From positions 28,760 to 92,759 of the forward strand of contig JADNRV010000194.1 of the NCBI GenBank assembly GCA_015499995.1: DNA of 64,000 bases, written 5' to 3'. The stretch is from Flammula alnicola (taxonomy: Eukaryota; Basidiomycota; Agaricomycetes; Agaricales; Strophariaceae). The notes beneath the pieces were generated by a model. That model was not told the DNA's origin. It searched no databases and was given only the letters and a program-made list of their open reading frames with translations. This document shows positions 1 to 10,781 of the stretch, in pieces. Position 1 is the first letter of the stretch, and each line of letters begins with the position of its first letter. The position numbers and the translations under genes were made by a program.

Positions 1-3000
1 ACACGGCTCTTGTCAAGGGTGAAGTGGAACGCGACGGTGAGTCCATCGGTCAATCTATGCGCCCGCCAATTTTTTTGTAACCCTTGCCAACCTGCTCTCA
101 GAGCGAGCGTGGGCACACGTACCCAATCTGGAGACCATGGATGGCTTCAAGGAGCTTTTGACCGTTTGTTACCTTGGGGTACTCACGAACGTGCTCGACT
201 TCGAGACCTATAGCTATCAGCCATGTAAGCTAGAATTATATATGATACCTGGGCTGCCTGCCAATAAGGAGTGTACATCCACAAGGCTAACAACCCCCTT
301 GGGCAGTTGCCCAGCACTATGCAACATAATACCTACAGGCTGCCGGGGCGGCTTTGGTGCTTGTTGTTGGGGTGGGTGATGGTAAATAGGTGTCAACAAT
401 GCAGGAAATGATGTCCAGCACTGTATTTTGGGTGCTGCTCGTCGTTGGGGGCGCTTTTGGGCGCGGGAAAAATTCTAATAGGGTCTATTAATATATTCTG
501 ACCTGCCCCCACCATTTGCGCGCCTCGGGGAGGGCGGGGACGGGTGGATCGATGAGAATGGCTGTGGATGACGTTCCTATTTGGGGCGGGGCTGCTGTCA
601 AACAACTGTCAACAATGTGGGAAATGATGCCCGGGGTTGTATTTGGGCTCTTGCTCATCGTCGGGGGCGGTTTGGAGCACGGAAAAATTCCATTGGGGTC
701 TAATAATATATTGCTACCCATTGCCACCCTTTGCGCGCCTCACGCGGGGCGGGGACGGATGGATTGACGAGGATGTCTTTGGATGACAATCTAAAATTAG
801 ACGGAAAGCGCCAAGTGTGATATTTTTAGACGCCAGCGCTTGTGCCTTGTTTCGTTATCTATAGATTAGATAGCCAGAAAGCGCCCAAGCCTGATATTTA
901 TAGATGGAGACGCTCGTGCCTCGGTGCCTGTCGCTGTTATCTATAGATTAGATACTTTCCTTTAATCCCATGCTACTGTATGTTTAAAAATAGACACACT
1001 TCATTTTAGCCTGCTGCCTCTGTGCTCGAAAACCTCACGTAAAAAGATGCAATAGAAACCTTTGAATATATTTAACTGTGATAAGGTATACAACAAAGAA
1101 AATACAATACAAGACTGAAACGAGGACAAGAGAACAAGGAGGGCATACGTCGACGTGAGTAACGCACGTCGTCGCCTCTCCTGCTGCTGCTCATCCTCGT
1201 TCTCCTCCTTTGTCGTCGTATCGCTGCCGCCGCCGCTCCCACCTCGTTATCGCCGTCGTAACGGAGCAGCAGCAGCTGTCGCGCTGCTGCTCCCACCTTG
1301 CCGTCGTCGTCGTATCCCAGCGGCAGCCATCGTACTGGTGCTCCCATTGCTGCTGCTCGTCTTAGTCGTCACCGTATACGAGCAGCAGCACTGGGCGCTG
1401 CTGCTGCTGCTCCTGCCGCCTTGTCGCCGTCGCCGTATACGAGCAGCAGCCACCGTCGTGTGGCTGCTGCTGCTCCCACCTCCTCGTCGGTCGCCATATC
1501 CGTATAGGAGCAGCAGCAGCGGTCGCACTGCTGCTACTCCCACCTCCTCGTCGCCGTATTCGCATACGAGCGGCAGCGGCCGTCGTGCCGCCATTGCTCC
1601 GCCCTCCTCGTCGTTGTCGTCGTGTCCGTATACGAGCGGCAGCAGCGGTCGTGCTGCTGCTGCTGTCGCCACCTCCTCGCCAGCGTCATATACGAGCAGC
1701 AGCAGTGGTGTACTGCTGCTGCTCCCAACTGCCGTCGTCGTCGTATCCGAGCGGCAGCCGTCGTGCTGCCGCTGCTGTTCCCGTCGTCGTCGCCGTTATG
1801 TACAAGCAGCAGCAGCAGCGTCCTGCTGCTGCTGCTGCTGCCACCTCCTCGTCGCCGTATCAGTATACGAACAGCAGCAGCCATCGTGCTGCTGCTGCTG
1901 TTCCCATCGTCGTCGTTGTATCCGATCAGCAGCAACCGTCGTGTTGCTGCCGCTGCTTCTATCTCGTCGCAGTCGCCATGTCCGAGCGGCAGCCTTCGTG
2001 CTGCGGCTGCCCCCAACTCGTCGCCGTCGCCGTATCCGAGCAGCAGCCGCGGGACCGCTGCTGCTGCTGCTACCCCCTCGTTGCCTTCAGGTAAGTGGGT
2101 GGATGGAGGGAGGAAGGAGAAAACGAATCGAGTCATACGACTCGATTCGTTGCTTACCGGGTGGGTCTCCCTCTCACAGGGTCTCCCCTCGCGTCCTTAC
2201 CCCTCATCTCCCTCCCATCTCCTTCCAGAGCCGGCCCACATTACCTCGATGAGGGAGAGGGGCACACAGCGGCGTCGTGGGCAGCTTCGCTTGCGTCGTA
2301 GGGACCTGGATGGTGGCTTTGTGGGACGGGGTGGATGAGGGAGAGGTGAAGGAGGGTGGGGGTGGTGGTTGGAGAACCGACTCGACTCGTTGTTGATGGT
2401 TATCCGGCGTTTTCCGAGAGTAACGCGATTGGCTGGCAAACTCGGACCGGCCAAACACCCAAATGCTCGTCGAGGTTTCCAACTTCTCCGTGACATCCCC
2501 CAGCCCATCCGAGTGCCAAAAAATATTTACAGTATATTTATAAGTAGTTTAAAATATATTTCAAGCATTTTCACCAGATTCCAGATGTTGAAATCCTGCC
2601 GATTCAGGAAGAGATGGTCAAACGAGGTGATTTCTGGCATTTGAGGTTAGATATCTTATACTAGGTTTGCTTGAAATCATATCGAACTGAGGATAATGTA
2701 GTAGAAGTATAATTTGAATGAAATAGAGATTTTCCGGATACTTTGTGAGGCTTATAGTGAGTCAAGATGTTCAAAACTTCGAAATACCATCTTGGTGATC
2801 AGATTGTCCAAATATTTCTTATTGGTTTCATGCGTTAGTTGACGAGAATGTCCGTATTCTTGTACTTACTCCGAAGACTCTCTGGGGAACCCCTCAAGAA
2901 TAATCTAATGGTATTCCTTAGTCAAAGTATAGACTATATCGAGATATCAATGGGTTTATTGTACCACTAAATGCAAGGTAGATGTCTTTGGAATACCCGA

Positions 3001-6000
3001 AATCACCACGGTCGCTCGCAAACTCGATTCAACGGGCAGTACTATTGCTATTTTCACTGTAAATTTAATATTTGTGTTCTAAACGACATAGTGTATATAT
3101 TCCGATGATAAACCTACCCTTATATGTGCTGTGGATGTCCTCGGGGATGTTCGAGACCTCGACGACGGATCGGAGGCTGGCCGGTCCGAGCTTGCCAGCC
3201 AATCGCGTCACTCTCGGAAAACGCCGGATGACCATCAACAACGAGTCGAGTCGGTTCTCCAACCACCACCACCACCCTCCTCACCTCTCCCTCATCCACC
3301 CCGTCCACCATCCAGGTCCCTACGACGCCAACGAAGCTGCCCACGACGCTGTGCACCCCTCTCCCTCATCGAGGTAATGTGGGCCGGCTCTGGAAGGAGA
3401 TGGGAGGGAGATGAGGGGTAAGGACGCGAGGGGAGACCCTGTGAGAGGGAGACCCACCCGGTAAGCAACGAATCGAGTCGTATGACTCGATTCATTTTCT
3501 CCTTCCTCCCTCCATCCACCCACTTACCGGAAGGCAATGAGGGGGTAGCAGCAGCAGCAGCAGCGGTCCCGCGGCTGCTGCTCGGATACGGCGACGACGT
3601 CGAGGTAGGAGGAGCCGCAGCACGACGGCTGCCGCTCGGATACGGCGACTGCGACGAGATGGAAGCAGCAGCAGCACGACGGCTGCTGCTGATCGGATAC
3701 GGCGACGACGACGGGAACAGCAGCAGCAGCAGCACGACGGCTGCTGCTGATCGGATACGGCGACGACGACGGGAACAGCAGCAGCAGCAGCACGACGGCT
3801 GCTGCTGTTCGGATACGGCGACGACGACGGAAACAGCAGCAGCAGCAGCACGACGGCTGCTGCTGTTCGGATACGGCGACGACGACGGGAACAGCAGCAG
3901 CAGCAGCACGACGGCTGCTGCTGTTCGGATACGGCGACGACGACGGGAACAGCAGCAGCAGCAGCACGACGGCTGCTGCTGTTCGTATACGGATACAACT
4001 ACGATAACGACGAGGGCGCAGCTGCAGCCGCACACCCGCTGCTGCTGCTCTATACGGGTACGACTACGACGACGACGGGTACGACGACGACGACGACGGG
4101 GGAACGGCAGTGGCAGCACGACCGCCGCTGCTGCTCGTAACGAATAGACGACAGCGAGGAGGGCGGAACGGCAACAGCACGACCGCTACCGCTGGTCGGA
4201 TACGGCGACGACCACGGGCGAACACGGGCAGCAGCACGAGCGCTGCTGCTCCTCCTGTACGGATACTGCGACCGACGAGAAGATGGGAGCAGCAGCAGCA
4301 GCAGGACGACCGCTGCTGCTGCTTGTACACGACGACGATGAAGTGGACACAGCAGCAGCAGCACGACGGCGGCTGCTGCCCGTATATGGCGACGACGAGG
4401 ACAAGCAGCAGCGGCACCCATTGCTGCTGCTTAGATACGGCGACGACGACGAGGTGGGAGGAGCACCAGCATGATGGCTGCCACTGGGATACGACGACGA
4501 TGGCGAGGTGGGACCAGTGGCAGCAGCACGACGGCTGCTGCTCGGATACGGCGACGACGAGATGGAAGCACCGCCAGCAGCACGGGCGCTGCTGCTGCTG
4601 CTGCTGCTGTGTTATGACGGCGACGACAATGTGGGAGCGGCGGCGGCGGCGATACGATGACAAGGAAGAGAACGAGGATGAGTAGCAGGAGAGGCGACGA
4701 CGTGCGTTAGTCACGTCGACATTCGCCCTCCTTGCTCGCTTATCCTCGTTTCACTCCTATGTCTTATTTTCTTTGTTGTATACCTTATGACCAGTACATA
4801 GCTCAAATATATTCAAAGTTTTCTATTTAATCTTTTTTACCTGAGGTTTTCGAGCATAGATGACAAGGCCAAAATGAACCATGCCTATTTTTAAACGTGC
4901 GTGGGATTAATAGAAGGTATCTAATCTATAGATAACAGCGAAAGGCGCCGAGGCACGGGCGTCTGCATCCAAAATATCTAGATAGGGCGCTTCCTGGCTA
5001 TCTAATCTATAGATAACGAACCAGGCACAAGCGCTGGCATCTAAAAATATCACACCAACGTACTTTCCGTCTAATTTTAGACTGTCATCCAAAGTCATCC
5101 TTCTCAATCCACCCATCCCCGCCCCCCGTGAGGTGCGCAGAGGGCGGCAATGGGTAGCAATATATTACTGGACCCTATTAGATTTTTTTCCGCAGTCAAA
5201 ACCGCCCCACATGATGAGCGCGAGCCAAAATACAACACCGAGCATCATTTGCTGCATTGTTGACAGGTATTTACCATCAGCCCCGCCCTAAACGGGACGT
5301 CATCCAAATCTACCCGCCTCAATCCACCCATTCCCGCCCCCCTAGAGGCGGGCAAACACCTGCATTATGTTGGGATATATTTATAGACCCCATTGAATTT
5401 TTTCCCGCGCCCAAAAGCGCCCCCAACAACGAACAGCACCCAAAATACAGCCGCAGACATCATTTCCTGCAATGTTGACACCTGTTTACCATCACCCGCC
5501 CCAACAACAAGCACCAAAGCCATCTCTGGCACCCCGGCAGCCTGTAGACATTACGTTGCATAGTGTTGGGCAACTGCCCAAGGGGGTTGTTAGCCTTGTG
5601 GATGTACACTCCTTATTGGCAGGCAGCCCAGGTATCATACATGATACTGGCACATACAGGTGTAGCTATCCGGGACAGGACCCGGGTTCAGCTTTGACGC
5701 CGAAGCAAGAACAACGACATATACTCCACGACTACAACGCCATGTCCCTCTTGAATCGCTTAGCTTGCATGCGTGCGCGAGGCCTCGCACTGGATCTCTT
5801 GGAGTGGGTCGCCTGCAATTACGAGTTAAGGCTGTCGGGGGAAATCTTTGAGAACATGCATACGGTATTCACGACTGGCATGAACCGATTGTGCGTCAGT
5901 TTGATGCTATACAAGCAATTGGCGGAAAGGCAAAGCATCGAAGGTGCTCCGAATTGTACTTTGGAGGCTATCGGAAGGCAACTCCAGGGCATTTTCCCTG

Positions 6001-6430
6001 ACGACCACTACTTGCAGGTCGGCATAGATCATGCAATCGTGGAGGTTTTTACGAGCGACGAGTACGACAGTTCAGACGAGTCGATGTCTCTCGACGTTGA
6101 CCTTGACGAAGTCTTCTCGATCCACAAGATGGATCCACCCCGGAAACATTGCGGTGAAGGCTACATCTTAGTCAAAATGTTCCCGTTACTGACTCGACGT
6201 ACACTAGGCGTCGACCTCAAAGAAGTGGGCATATCGGAACGGGATCGACTTTACATGGCGCACATGAAAATCGACTACGCAAGTATGACCGTCAAACGGG
6301 AGCCCGCAGGTAGGCCCGTTGCTTTTCACATCGATCGTAGCATTAATTATTCTGACCAGACAAACGTGACATCCGGACTTCAGACGGCGGAGAGGAGGAT
6401 GAGGAGGTGGTGGCGGACGAGGACGAATAG
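1..6430 (+). CDS. 5'-partial unrecognised gene, intron split by a foldback transposon
   Basis: I do not recognise a named domain. I joined four exons by GT..AG splice sites and phase: 1-36, 102-224, 5692-6309 and 6384-6430. The 5' end lies outside the window. Intron 1 (37-101) starts GTGAGT and ends CTCTCAG. The second intron starts GTAAGC at 225 and ends TTCAG at 5691, and contains the whole 5.4 kb foldback element; codon phase 1 is kept (T224 plus CT5692). The last intron (6310-6383, GTAGGC, CTGAC branch-like site) leads to an acidic tail, GGEEDEEVVADEDE, then TAG at 6428. The long reading frame continuing to 6506 without this splice lacks that tail and looks less natural. The visible product is about 275 aa and mostly helical-looking. 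It converges on the 6630-8207 gene and the TET/JBP gene. From memory, similar trios recur in mushroom genomes near transposases; that link is inference. Confidence 0.6.
393..775. repeat. Two ~190-bp direct repeats inside the left arm
   Basis: The stretch starting at the GTCAACAATGCAGGAAATGATG-like sequence near 392 recurs near 610 (AACAATGTGGGAAATGATGC), followed in both by the G-rich block, GGAAAAATTC and a GGGTCTA.TAATATAT block. The same pair appears inverted in the right arm, so the duplication predates the present two-arm structure. Confidence 0.65.
1185..2090. repeat. CTG/CAG hairpin-repeat array, left arm
   Basis: Irregular tandem units in which short CAG runs and CTG runs alternate around CGTCGTG-like and CCGTAT-like linkers. 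Because the CAG and CTG runs within one unit are complementary, each unit can fold into its own small hairpin. Any translation gives homopolymer-like Ser, Ala, Leu or Gln tracts in every frame, which argues against coding. Confidence 0.75.
2504..3128. other. Central AT-rich spacer of the foldback element
   Basis: About 625 bp between the arms with no inverted partner. It is clearly AT-rich, in contrast to the GC-rich arms, and has no reading frame that I would call coding. It may be the loop of the foldback or the relic of an internal cargo. Confidence 0.6.
3669..3990. repeat. 58-bp tandem hairpin repeat, right arm
   Basis: The core CACGACGG recurs at 3675, 3733, 3791, 3849, 3907 and 3965, an exact 58-bp period. 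Each unit is (CAG)n, CACGACGG, (CTG)n, then a GGATACGGCGACGACGACGG spacer. The CAG and CTG runs are complementary, giving one hairpin per unit. Looser copies extend from about 3545 to 4630. The near-identity of the six units indicates recent expansion or homogenisation. Confidence 0.85.
5110..5480. repeat. Two ~190-bp direct repeats inside the right arm
   Basis: Inverted counterparts of the 393-775 pair: two diverged copies, roughly 5140-5280 and 5290-5480, each with the TATATT-GGACCC/AGACCC-like block, the CCGC.. C-rich block and a TTGACAGG/TTGACACC end. Confidence 0.6.
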
Positions 6431-6629
6431 AGGCCAGCGGCTGCCCACACTTTTGTATTTCAAGCGAGCCCAAGATGATTTTTTTGACACTATTTTAATC
6501 CCTTAGCCAGCACTTTTCTAGTAGTGCTGACTAAGGGATCGATCATCTTTCGACGGAGTCGTGAATATTAAGACAAAATACGCCCGCCCTCGACATCATC
6601 ATACTATGAACGCCAGTAAGATACTAATA

Positions 6630-8207
6630 TCAAACAGAAATAAGCCTATCGGATATAGCGCGCGTGAACTTGCAGAGCATATTTTCCGCCATGATATAGT
6701 CCACACCGACAGTAGCATGCTCTGACTCGTCTATGCAGCTGGCGATCTCAATATCAGCCCTGTGGAAACCGTCGACGCAGGACCGAACGCTTGGTTTCAC
6801 CTTGGAGCCGCTCGGGTTTGTTCGTCGCACGGGAATGAAACCCACAAATTCAAGAGCTTTTGTCGCCCCTTTGTTGAGAAGCTGCACCATGTGGCCCATT
6901 TCATCCTTGGTCGGAGGACAAACTGCCTTGGCGTAAACATAGTCTGCGGTAAGGAGATAAGCGGCAAGGTTTCCCAGTTCGGGGAAGCGTGCCGGTCCGC
7001 AGGGAGGCTTGAAGAATCTGAAGCATTCCATAAAGGGAATCTGACCGTCGCTGGACAAACCGGGCCACTGGTATTGCTGCAATTGAGACCAGTATATGTC
7101 GGCCAAGTCGGTGGTCTTCTTGTGATTGTGCCGTCCATAAGCCGCGGGATCACAAAAGAATCTATCGTCTTGATCGCCCATCTCATTGCAAGCAGCGTGA
7201 AAATCCATCGCAGAGGTAAACAGCGTCCTTCCCATTGTCGAAAACCCGGTGCCAAAGGTGATGGCTCTTCCTACTATAGCGCTGAATACGCCTTCCGTAG
7301 TCCGCAAGTGAGAAGGCCTGAAAGGGCCATCAGGATCGCGCATGTGATCCCTTGTAGGTGCATGCTCTCTGAACGGGATATAGTAGTCCGGTCTTGCACG
7401 CAACGCTTGGTAGAGTCGATCGTTAGGTATATGAATATCCTTGAAGACCACCAGGTAGCTGTCGGACACGAATTGCCTCAACAATGACAGACGCCGGTTC
7501 ATGGCGCCCGTCAGTTGTGGAGGAGCCACGTCCACCAGTAACGCGTTATTGGAGAGAATATCCGTTCGATTCATCAACTGCCCATTGACGAATCGATCGA
7601 CGACCGCAGCAATATCGCCAATGGTCTTCCTCTCGACAGACTGAGAATTGAAAATGGGATGGTCGGGACGGACGGGCCTTGCGGTAGCATCAAACGTAAG
7701 CGGTCCTAAATCCAAAAAGGAGCGCCTGTTGATCGTTTGATATATCTTCCACACTGCATCGAGCGTGAGGATATCGTGCCCGATATCTCGCAACAAAACG
7801 TGGACAAAGTAAGCCTGGTACTGGACGTGTTCGCTTGAAGGATATGCGAGCCAGTTTCCCAGCACCTCCACGACCGTGTCGGCGACGAGTTTATCATACT
7901 CTTCGAGCACGTCTGGAATGTTGTCCGTCCGCAAATCAATAACACATTGAGTATCAGGCAGGTCGAGGCCGCACAACTGCGCACTGAATGTCGCTCGAAC
8001 GGCGCCGGACTCTAGCAAGTATACCACATAGTCGATCAAAGTCGATAGCCAAGCTACGGATATGGCGTCGGTTCCGTTTAGGATGCCGTGAATATGTTTT
8101 AGGATGAAGACGTGGAGCCATAGCCAAGAAGTATAAGCTGTGAGCATGATGCAAGAACGTTGCTTTCTCAACAGAAGCGAATTTGCACGCTCGCTCGCTG
8201 TTCTCAT
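6630..8207 (-). CDS. Intronless 525-aa protein of unknown function, TET/JBP-linked
   Basis: A single uninterrupted frame from a true ATG at 8207 to a stop at 6630. I recognise no catalytic domain. The protein is uniformly globular-looking, with a Trp/Leu-rich start, many aromatic residues and several Pro-rich turns (for example KPPCGPARFPELGNL); I see no signal peptide or clear membrane segments. Its ATG lies only 39 nt after the stop of the dioxygenase gene on the same strand, unusually close for a fungus, so the two might share a transcript or the last dioxygenase exon might splice into it. From memory, comparable intronless proteins occur beside TET/JBP genes and transposases in mushroom genomes, so a mobile-element cargo role is possible; this is inference. 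Confidence 0.7.
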   Translation of the reverse strand: MRTASERANSLLLRKQRSCIMLTAYTSWLWLHVFILKHIHGILNGTDAISVAWLSTLIDYVVYLLESGAVRATFSAQLCGLDLPDTQCVIDLRTDNIPDVLEEYDKLVADTVVEVLGNWLAYPSSEHVQYQAYFVHVLLRDIGHDILTLDAVWKIYQTINRRSFLDLGPLTFDATARPVRPDHPIFNSQSVERKTIGDIAAVVDRFVNGQLMNRTDILSNNALLVDVAPPQLTGAMNRRLSLLRQFVSDSYLVVFKDIHIPNDRLYQALRARPDYYIPFREHAPTRDHMRDPDGPFRPSHLRTTEGVFSAIVGRAITFGTGFSTMGRTLFTSAMDFHAACNEMGDQDDRFFCDPAAYGRHNHKKTTDLADIYWSQLQQYQWPGLSSDGQIPFMECFRFFKPPCGPARFPELGNLAAYLLTADYVYAKAVCPPTKDEMGHMVQLLNKGATKALEFVGFIPVRRTNPSGSKVKPSVRSCVDGFHRADIEIASCIDESEHATVGVDYIMAENMLCKFTRAISDRLISV

Positions 8208-8246
8208 AAATATTACAAAGGGTATAACAACAAAGTATTATGATTT

Positions 8247-10781
8247 CTACCCACCAGCTCGGTGCGCAGGTGTCTCGCCGTCCACAGGAGCATATATGTC
8301 CGCCGTCTCGTCATCGTCGTCGACAATGATCATGGGACAATCCTTCGTGCCCTCGACCAAATCAATTCTCTTATGAGAGCGGGTGTTGCGAGATGACGAA
8401 GACGTAGCGGCATTGTGTCTTCCAAATGAAGCGACAAGCTTGTCGTATCCACTGCCGGACCACGCAAGATATAGAACGTCTGTGAAAAATATCAAATGAA
8501 TAAGCGGTACCCGTGAAACCAGCATGCGTTCTCACCCGAGTCGTCTTCCCTAGGTTCGCTATCGTCCGAGTCTATCAGAGGGGACTTCTTGTATTTCTTG
8601 TTAGGCGCGGATGGACCTTCCGACCAAAGTTAGCGAGTGCAATCTGCATCAGGTAATTATAAGAGTCACCCGGCTGAGAGTTTGCCTTGTTTTTTCCTTT
8701 GTTCCGCTTTCTCGGGGTGAATTCAAGCTCGACGCTGCTGCCGGTTTGGTTGTTGGATAGAGGCAATCCCGTCCTCGAGGGACCTGTATAAGAGCGCATG
8801 TGAGAGGAGAACAACAACATGCTTACATATAACGATACTTACCTGCATTGCGAGCGATTTTCTGGGGACGAGACGGGGAAGGTGGGTCGACTTCATCTTC
8901 ACCGTCATCCAGATCATCTTCTTCTATAGCAGGAACTGATCCAGAGCATATGGCGAAAGGAATATGAGCAGAGTAGAATCTATAATATCTCCACCACTTT
9001 GCGTACTGGCTGTCAACGAGGGTCTGTTGGCTAACAAGGTCAGAATCAAGCAAAATGTTCTCCGTTTCGTTGGATGCGTTGGGAGAGCGCCAACCGGGAC
9101 CCAGCCTCCAGGGGCCTACTCGCTGACGATGCCCATCCTCATTGGCAAAGGAAAAGGAGCCCAGGAAAGCGTCGCTGTCAACTCGAGCACCAATGAGGGG
9201 ATCCAGTTGGGCCAGGATACACAGCACAACAGTCAAGAACGACTTGGCAAGAAAAGCGACCAAAGACAAGCGCGGTATGATCACCCTTCCATCTTCCGCG
9301 AAAGTCGAAGGATTGCAAGAGAGCCGTTTTCGCCTACTCATTGGCTAAAGTAAGCTACACGTATGTACACGCAGAAGTAGACAATTACATACTCAGGTGT
9401 AATCATCTCAGGAGTAGCGTATAAAACATTCCCCAATCCCAACGCACCCAACGGCCTTTTCTGGAAATCTCCCGTCATTCCCTTGGGAGGGTACGAAATC
9501 AAGGTAACCCTGGTTGCCCAACTGAGTTCGTCGGCGGCGGCTGCCGCAGGCGCGATGGGAGGGGAGGAACCATGGCGGCGAAGACCCGAGAAACAGACAG
9601 AAGCGAAGGAATCCAGCGTGACAAACACACCCGGATAGAGCACGAAGAATCGGCTGGGATCGAACCCTTCCAGGAGGTCGGAGACAGCGGCCATATGCGA
9701 ATAATGACCAGGACTATCGTCGGAATCGATATGCTCTTCGCCGGCGCTGCCCATAGAATCTTGGAGCGTTTCAACTGAATACCGGCAAGTTAAAACGAAG
9801 ATCAATATAGGTATGAAACGAGAGCAATAATACCGGACGTCGATGGTCGAGTAGGCGCAAGATTAAGCTGGGTGGCAGCGAACGCGCTGTTCCCATTGAC
9901 ACCGACACTAGGGATATTTAAGAGTTCGGCGTTGATATCGAGGTGCTCCATTATCTCTTCCGGGCCAGTTCGAATTGCACGCATGGCCATCGCAGTTGTA
10001 ACCTGCATTAAAAGCTATCAGGCATAAAACCAAGGGAATCGCGCGAAAATACACGCACCCTAACGAGCTCCGCCCTCATCTTCAGAGTCGCTTCGTCATT
10101 ATCCTTAACTTTACCATCAGCGCAGGGAGAGCAGAGAGACTTCTGAGACTGGAACGACATCCCAAAGGCGTAGCACCTTCCGCCCCTAACTTTGGTGGGA
10201 TTGGTACGCTCCCAAGCGGTGCCGCCGATACGGACACCGTCGCCTGTGTAGCTGGGCTCAGCGCGCGACCTAAGTTCCCTGGGCCTGAGAACGGCATCGC
10301 GAGCAGCAACGGTGTCGGTGCGCAATGCATCCGAAAAGAGATCGCTGTGGGGAGACCGTAAATTACGACGTACTGGCGGCATTCAACGAATATACGCACC
10401 GTCCGTTAACCCATACCACAGCCACGTCCTTTTCGCCAGTCTGAGGTGAGGAGGCAAGCCTGGCGAAGATAATATCACCATCTTCGAGCTTAAGATTTCC
10501 TGTAGAGGGCTAGATAAACGAAAGTACAAAGGTCATAGACAATAAAAGTATTCACCTTTGGCAATAGCTTCCTCCTCGCTACCGTTGGGCACCCGAAGGA
10601 CATTTTCTTCCAATTTAAGGATTCTGGAAAGACCAGTGGGAGATCCGTCGAGGACGAAATAGTATGCGCGGCCATGACCGCTGTGCTTGGGATGGTTGAC
10701 CATAATGTAGATATCGGGCAGACAATCGAGGCGAGTGGAAGGGAAGATGACCTTCCTGTCGTTGGGTCCGATGCAATTCAT
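8247..10781 (-). CDS. TET/JBP-like 2-oxoglutarate/Fe(II) dioxygenase
   Basis: Nine exons join in frame to a 698-aa protein: 10781-10556, 10499-10400, 10344-10059, 10002-9834, 9774-9389, 9344-8843, 8783-8670, 8616-8536 and 8479-8247. The double-stranded beta-helix core shows a metal-binding HxD (H275-I-D277, in GEEHIDSDD), a distal His in SGLRRHGSSPPIAP (H328), and a following Arg (about R349) before LISYPP that could bind 2-oxoglutarate. This layout matches the basidiomycete expansion of TET/JBP enzymes, which oxidise methylated bases in DNA. The C-terminal third is low-complexity: an acidic patch, a basic RKRNKGKNK stretch likely to be a nuclear signal, and a DDDDE tail. The start at 10781 is the first ATG in frame; possible coding fragments at 10860-11060 leave a longer N-terminus open. 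Family assignment is by motif memory, not a search. Confidence 0.65.

Larger units (their letters stand above)
241..2503 (+). repeat. Left inverted arm of the foldback element
   Basis: About 2.26 kb. From the outside in it holds the terminal segment, two roughly 190 bp direct repeats, an AT-richer stretch with GATAGATTAGATA-like repeats, the CTG/CAG array (about 1185-2090) and a conserved inner segment ending near 2503. Each section has a reverse-complement partner in 3129-5639. The long open frames in this arm come from the triplet repeats and I do not regard them as genes. Confidence 0.8.
241..5639. mobile_element. Foldback-type transposable element, 5.4 kb
   Basis: The sequence from 241 inward matches the reverse complement of the sequence from 5639 inward, beginning TATGATACCTGGGCTGCC on both sides and continuing for over 2 kb, with a roughly 625 bp AT-rich unique spacer in the middle. 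This long-armed, almost gene-free layout is that of foldback (FB/TIR-only) elements. A TA dinucleotide lies at both edges (241-242 and 5638-5639), so it may be a TA target duplication as in Tc1/mariner-type insertions, or simply the last TIR bases. No transposase is encoded, so it is non-autonomous. It lies wholly inside an intron of the surrounding gene. Confidence 0.8.
3129..5639 (-). repeat. Right inverted arm of the foldback element
   Basis: About 2.51 kb, roughly 250 bp longer than the left arm. The extra length falls in the triplet array and equals about four 58-bp units, so the arms appear to have expanded independently while the non-repetitive sections stayed closely similar. Confidence 0.8.

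Noticed and set aside
1155..2252. 365-aa open frame rich in Ser, Ala, Arg and Leu, and its shadows in other frames
   Set aside because: It is translated CTG/CAG repeat inside the foldback arm; every frame is open there and the same stretch in the other arm gives equally long frames on the opposite strand.
3292..4714. Several long overlapping open frames (up to 275 aa) on both strands
   Set aside because: They reflect the repeat's lack of stop codons. No start context, splice logic or non-repetitive domain is present.
6384..6506. C-terminal Arg-rich extension of the gene ending at 6430
   Set aside because: The frame is open without splicing, but the 6310-6383 intron with good borders gives an acidic tail and a normal stop, which looks more natural.
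6762..7487. 241-aa open frame on the plus strand
   Set aside because: It lies antisense within the 525-aa minus-strand gene and is a shadow of its codon bias.
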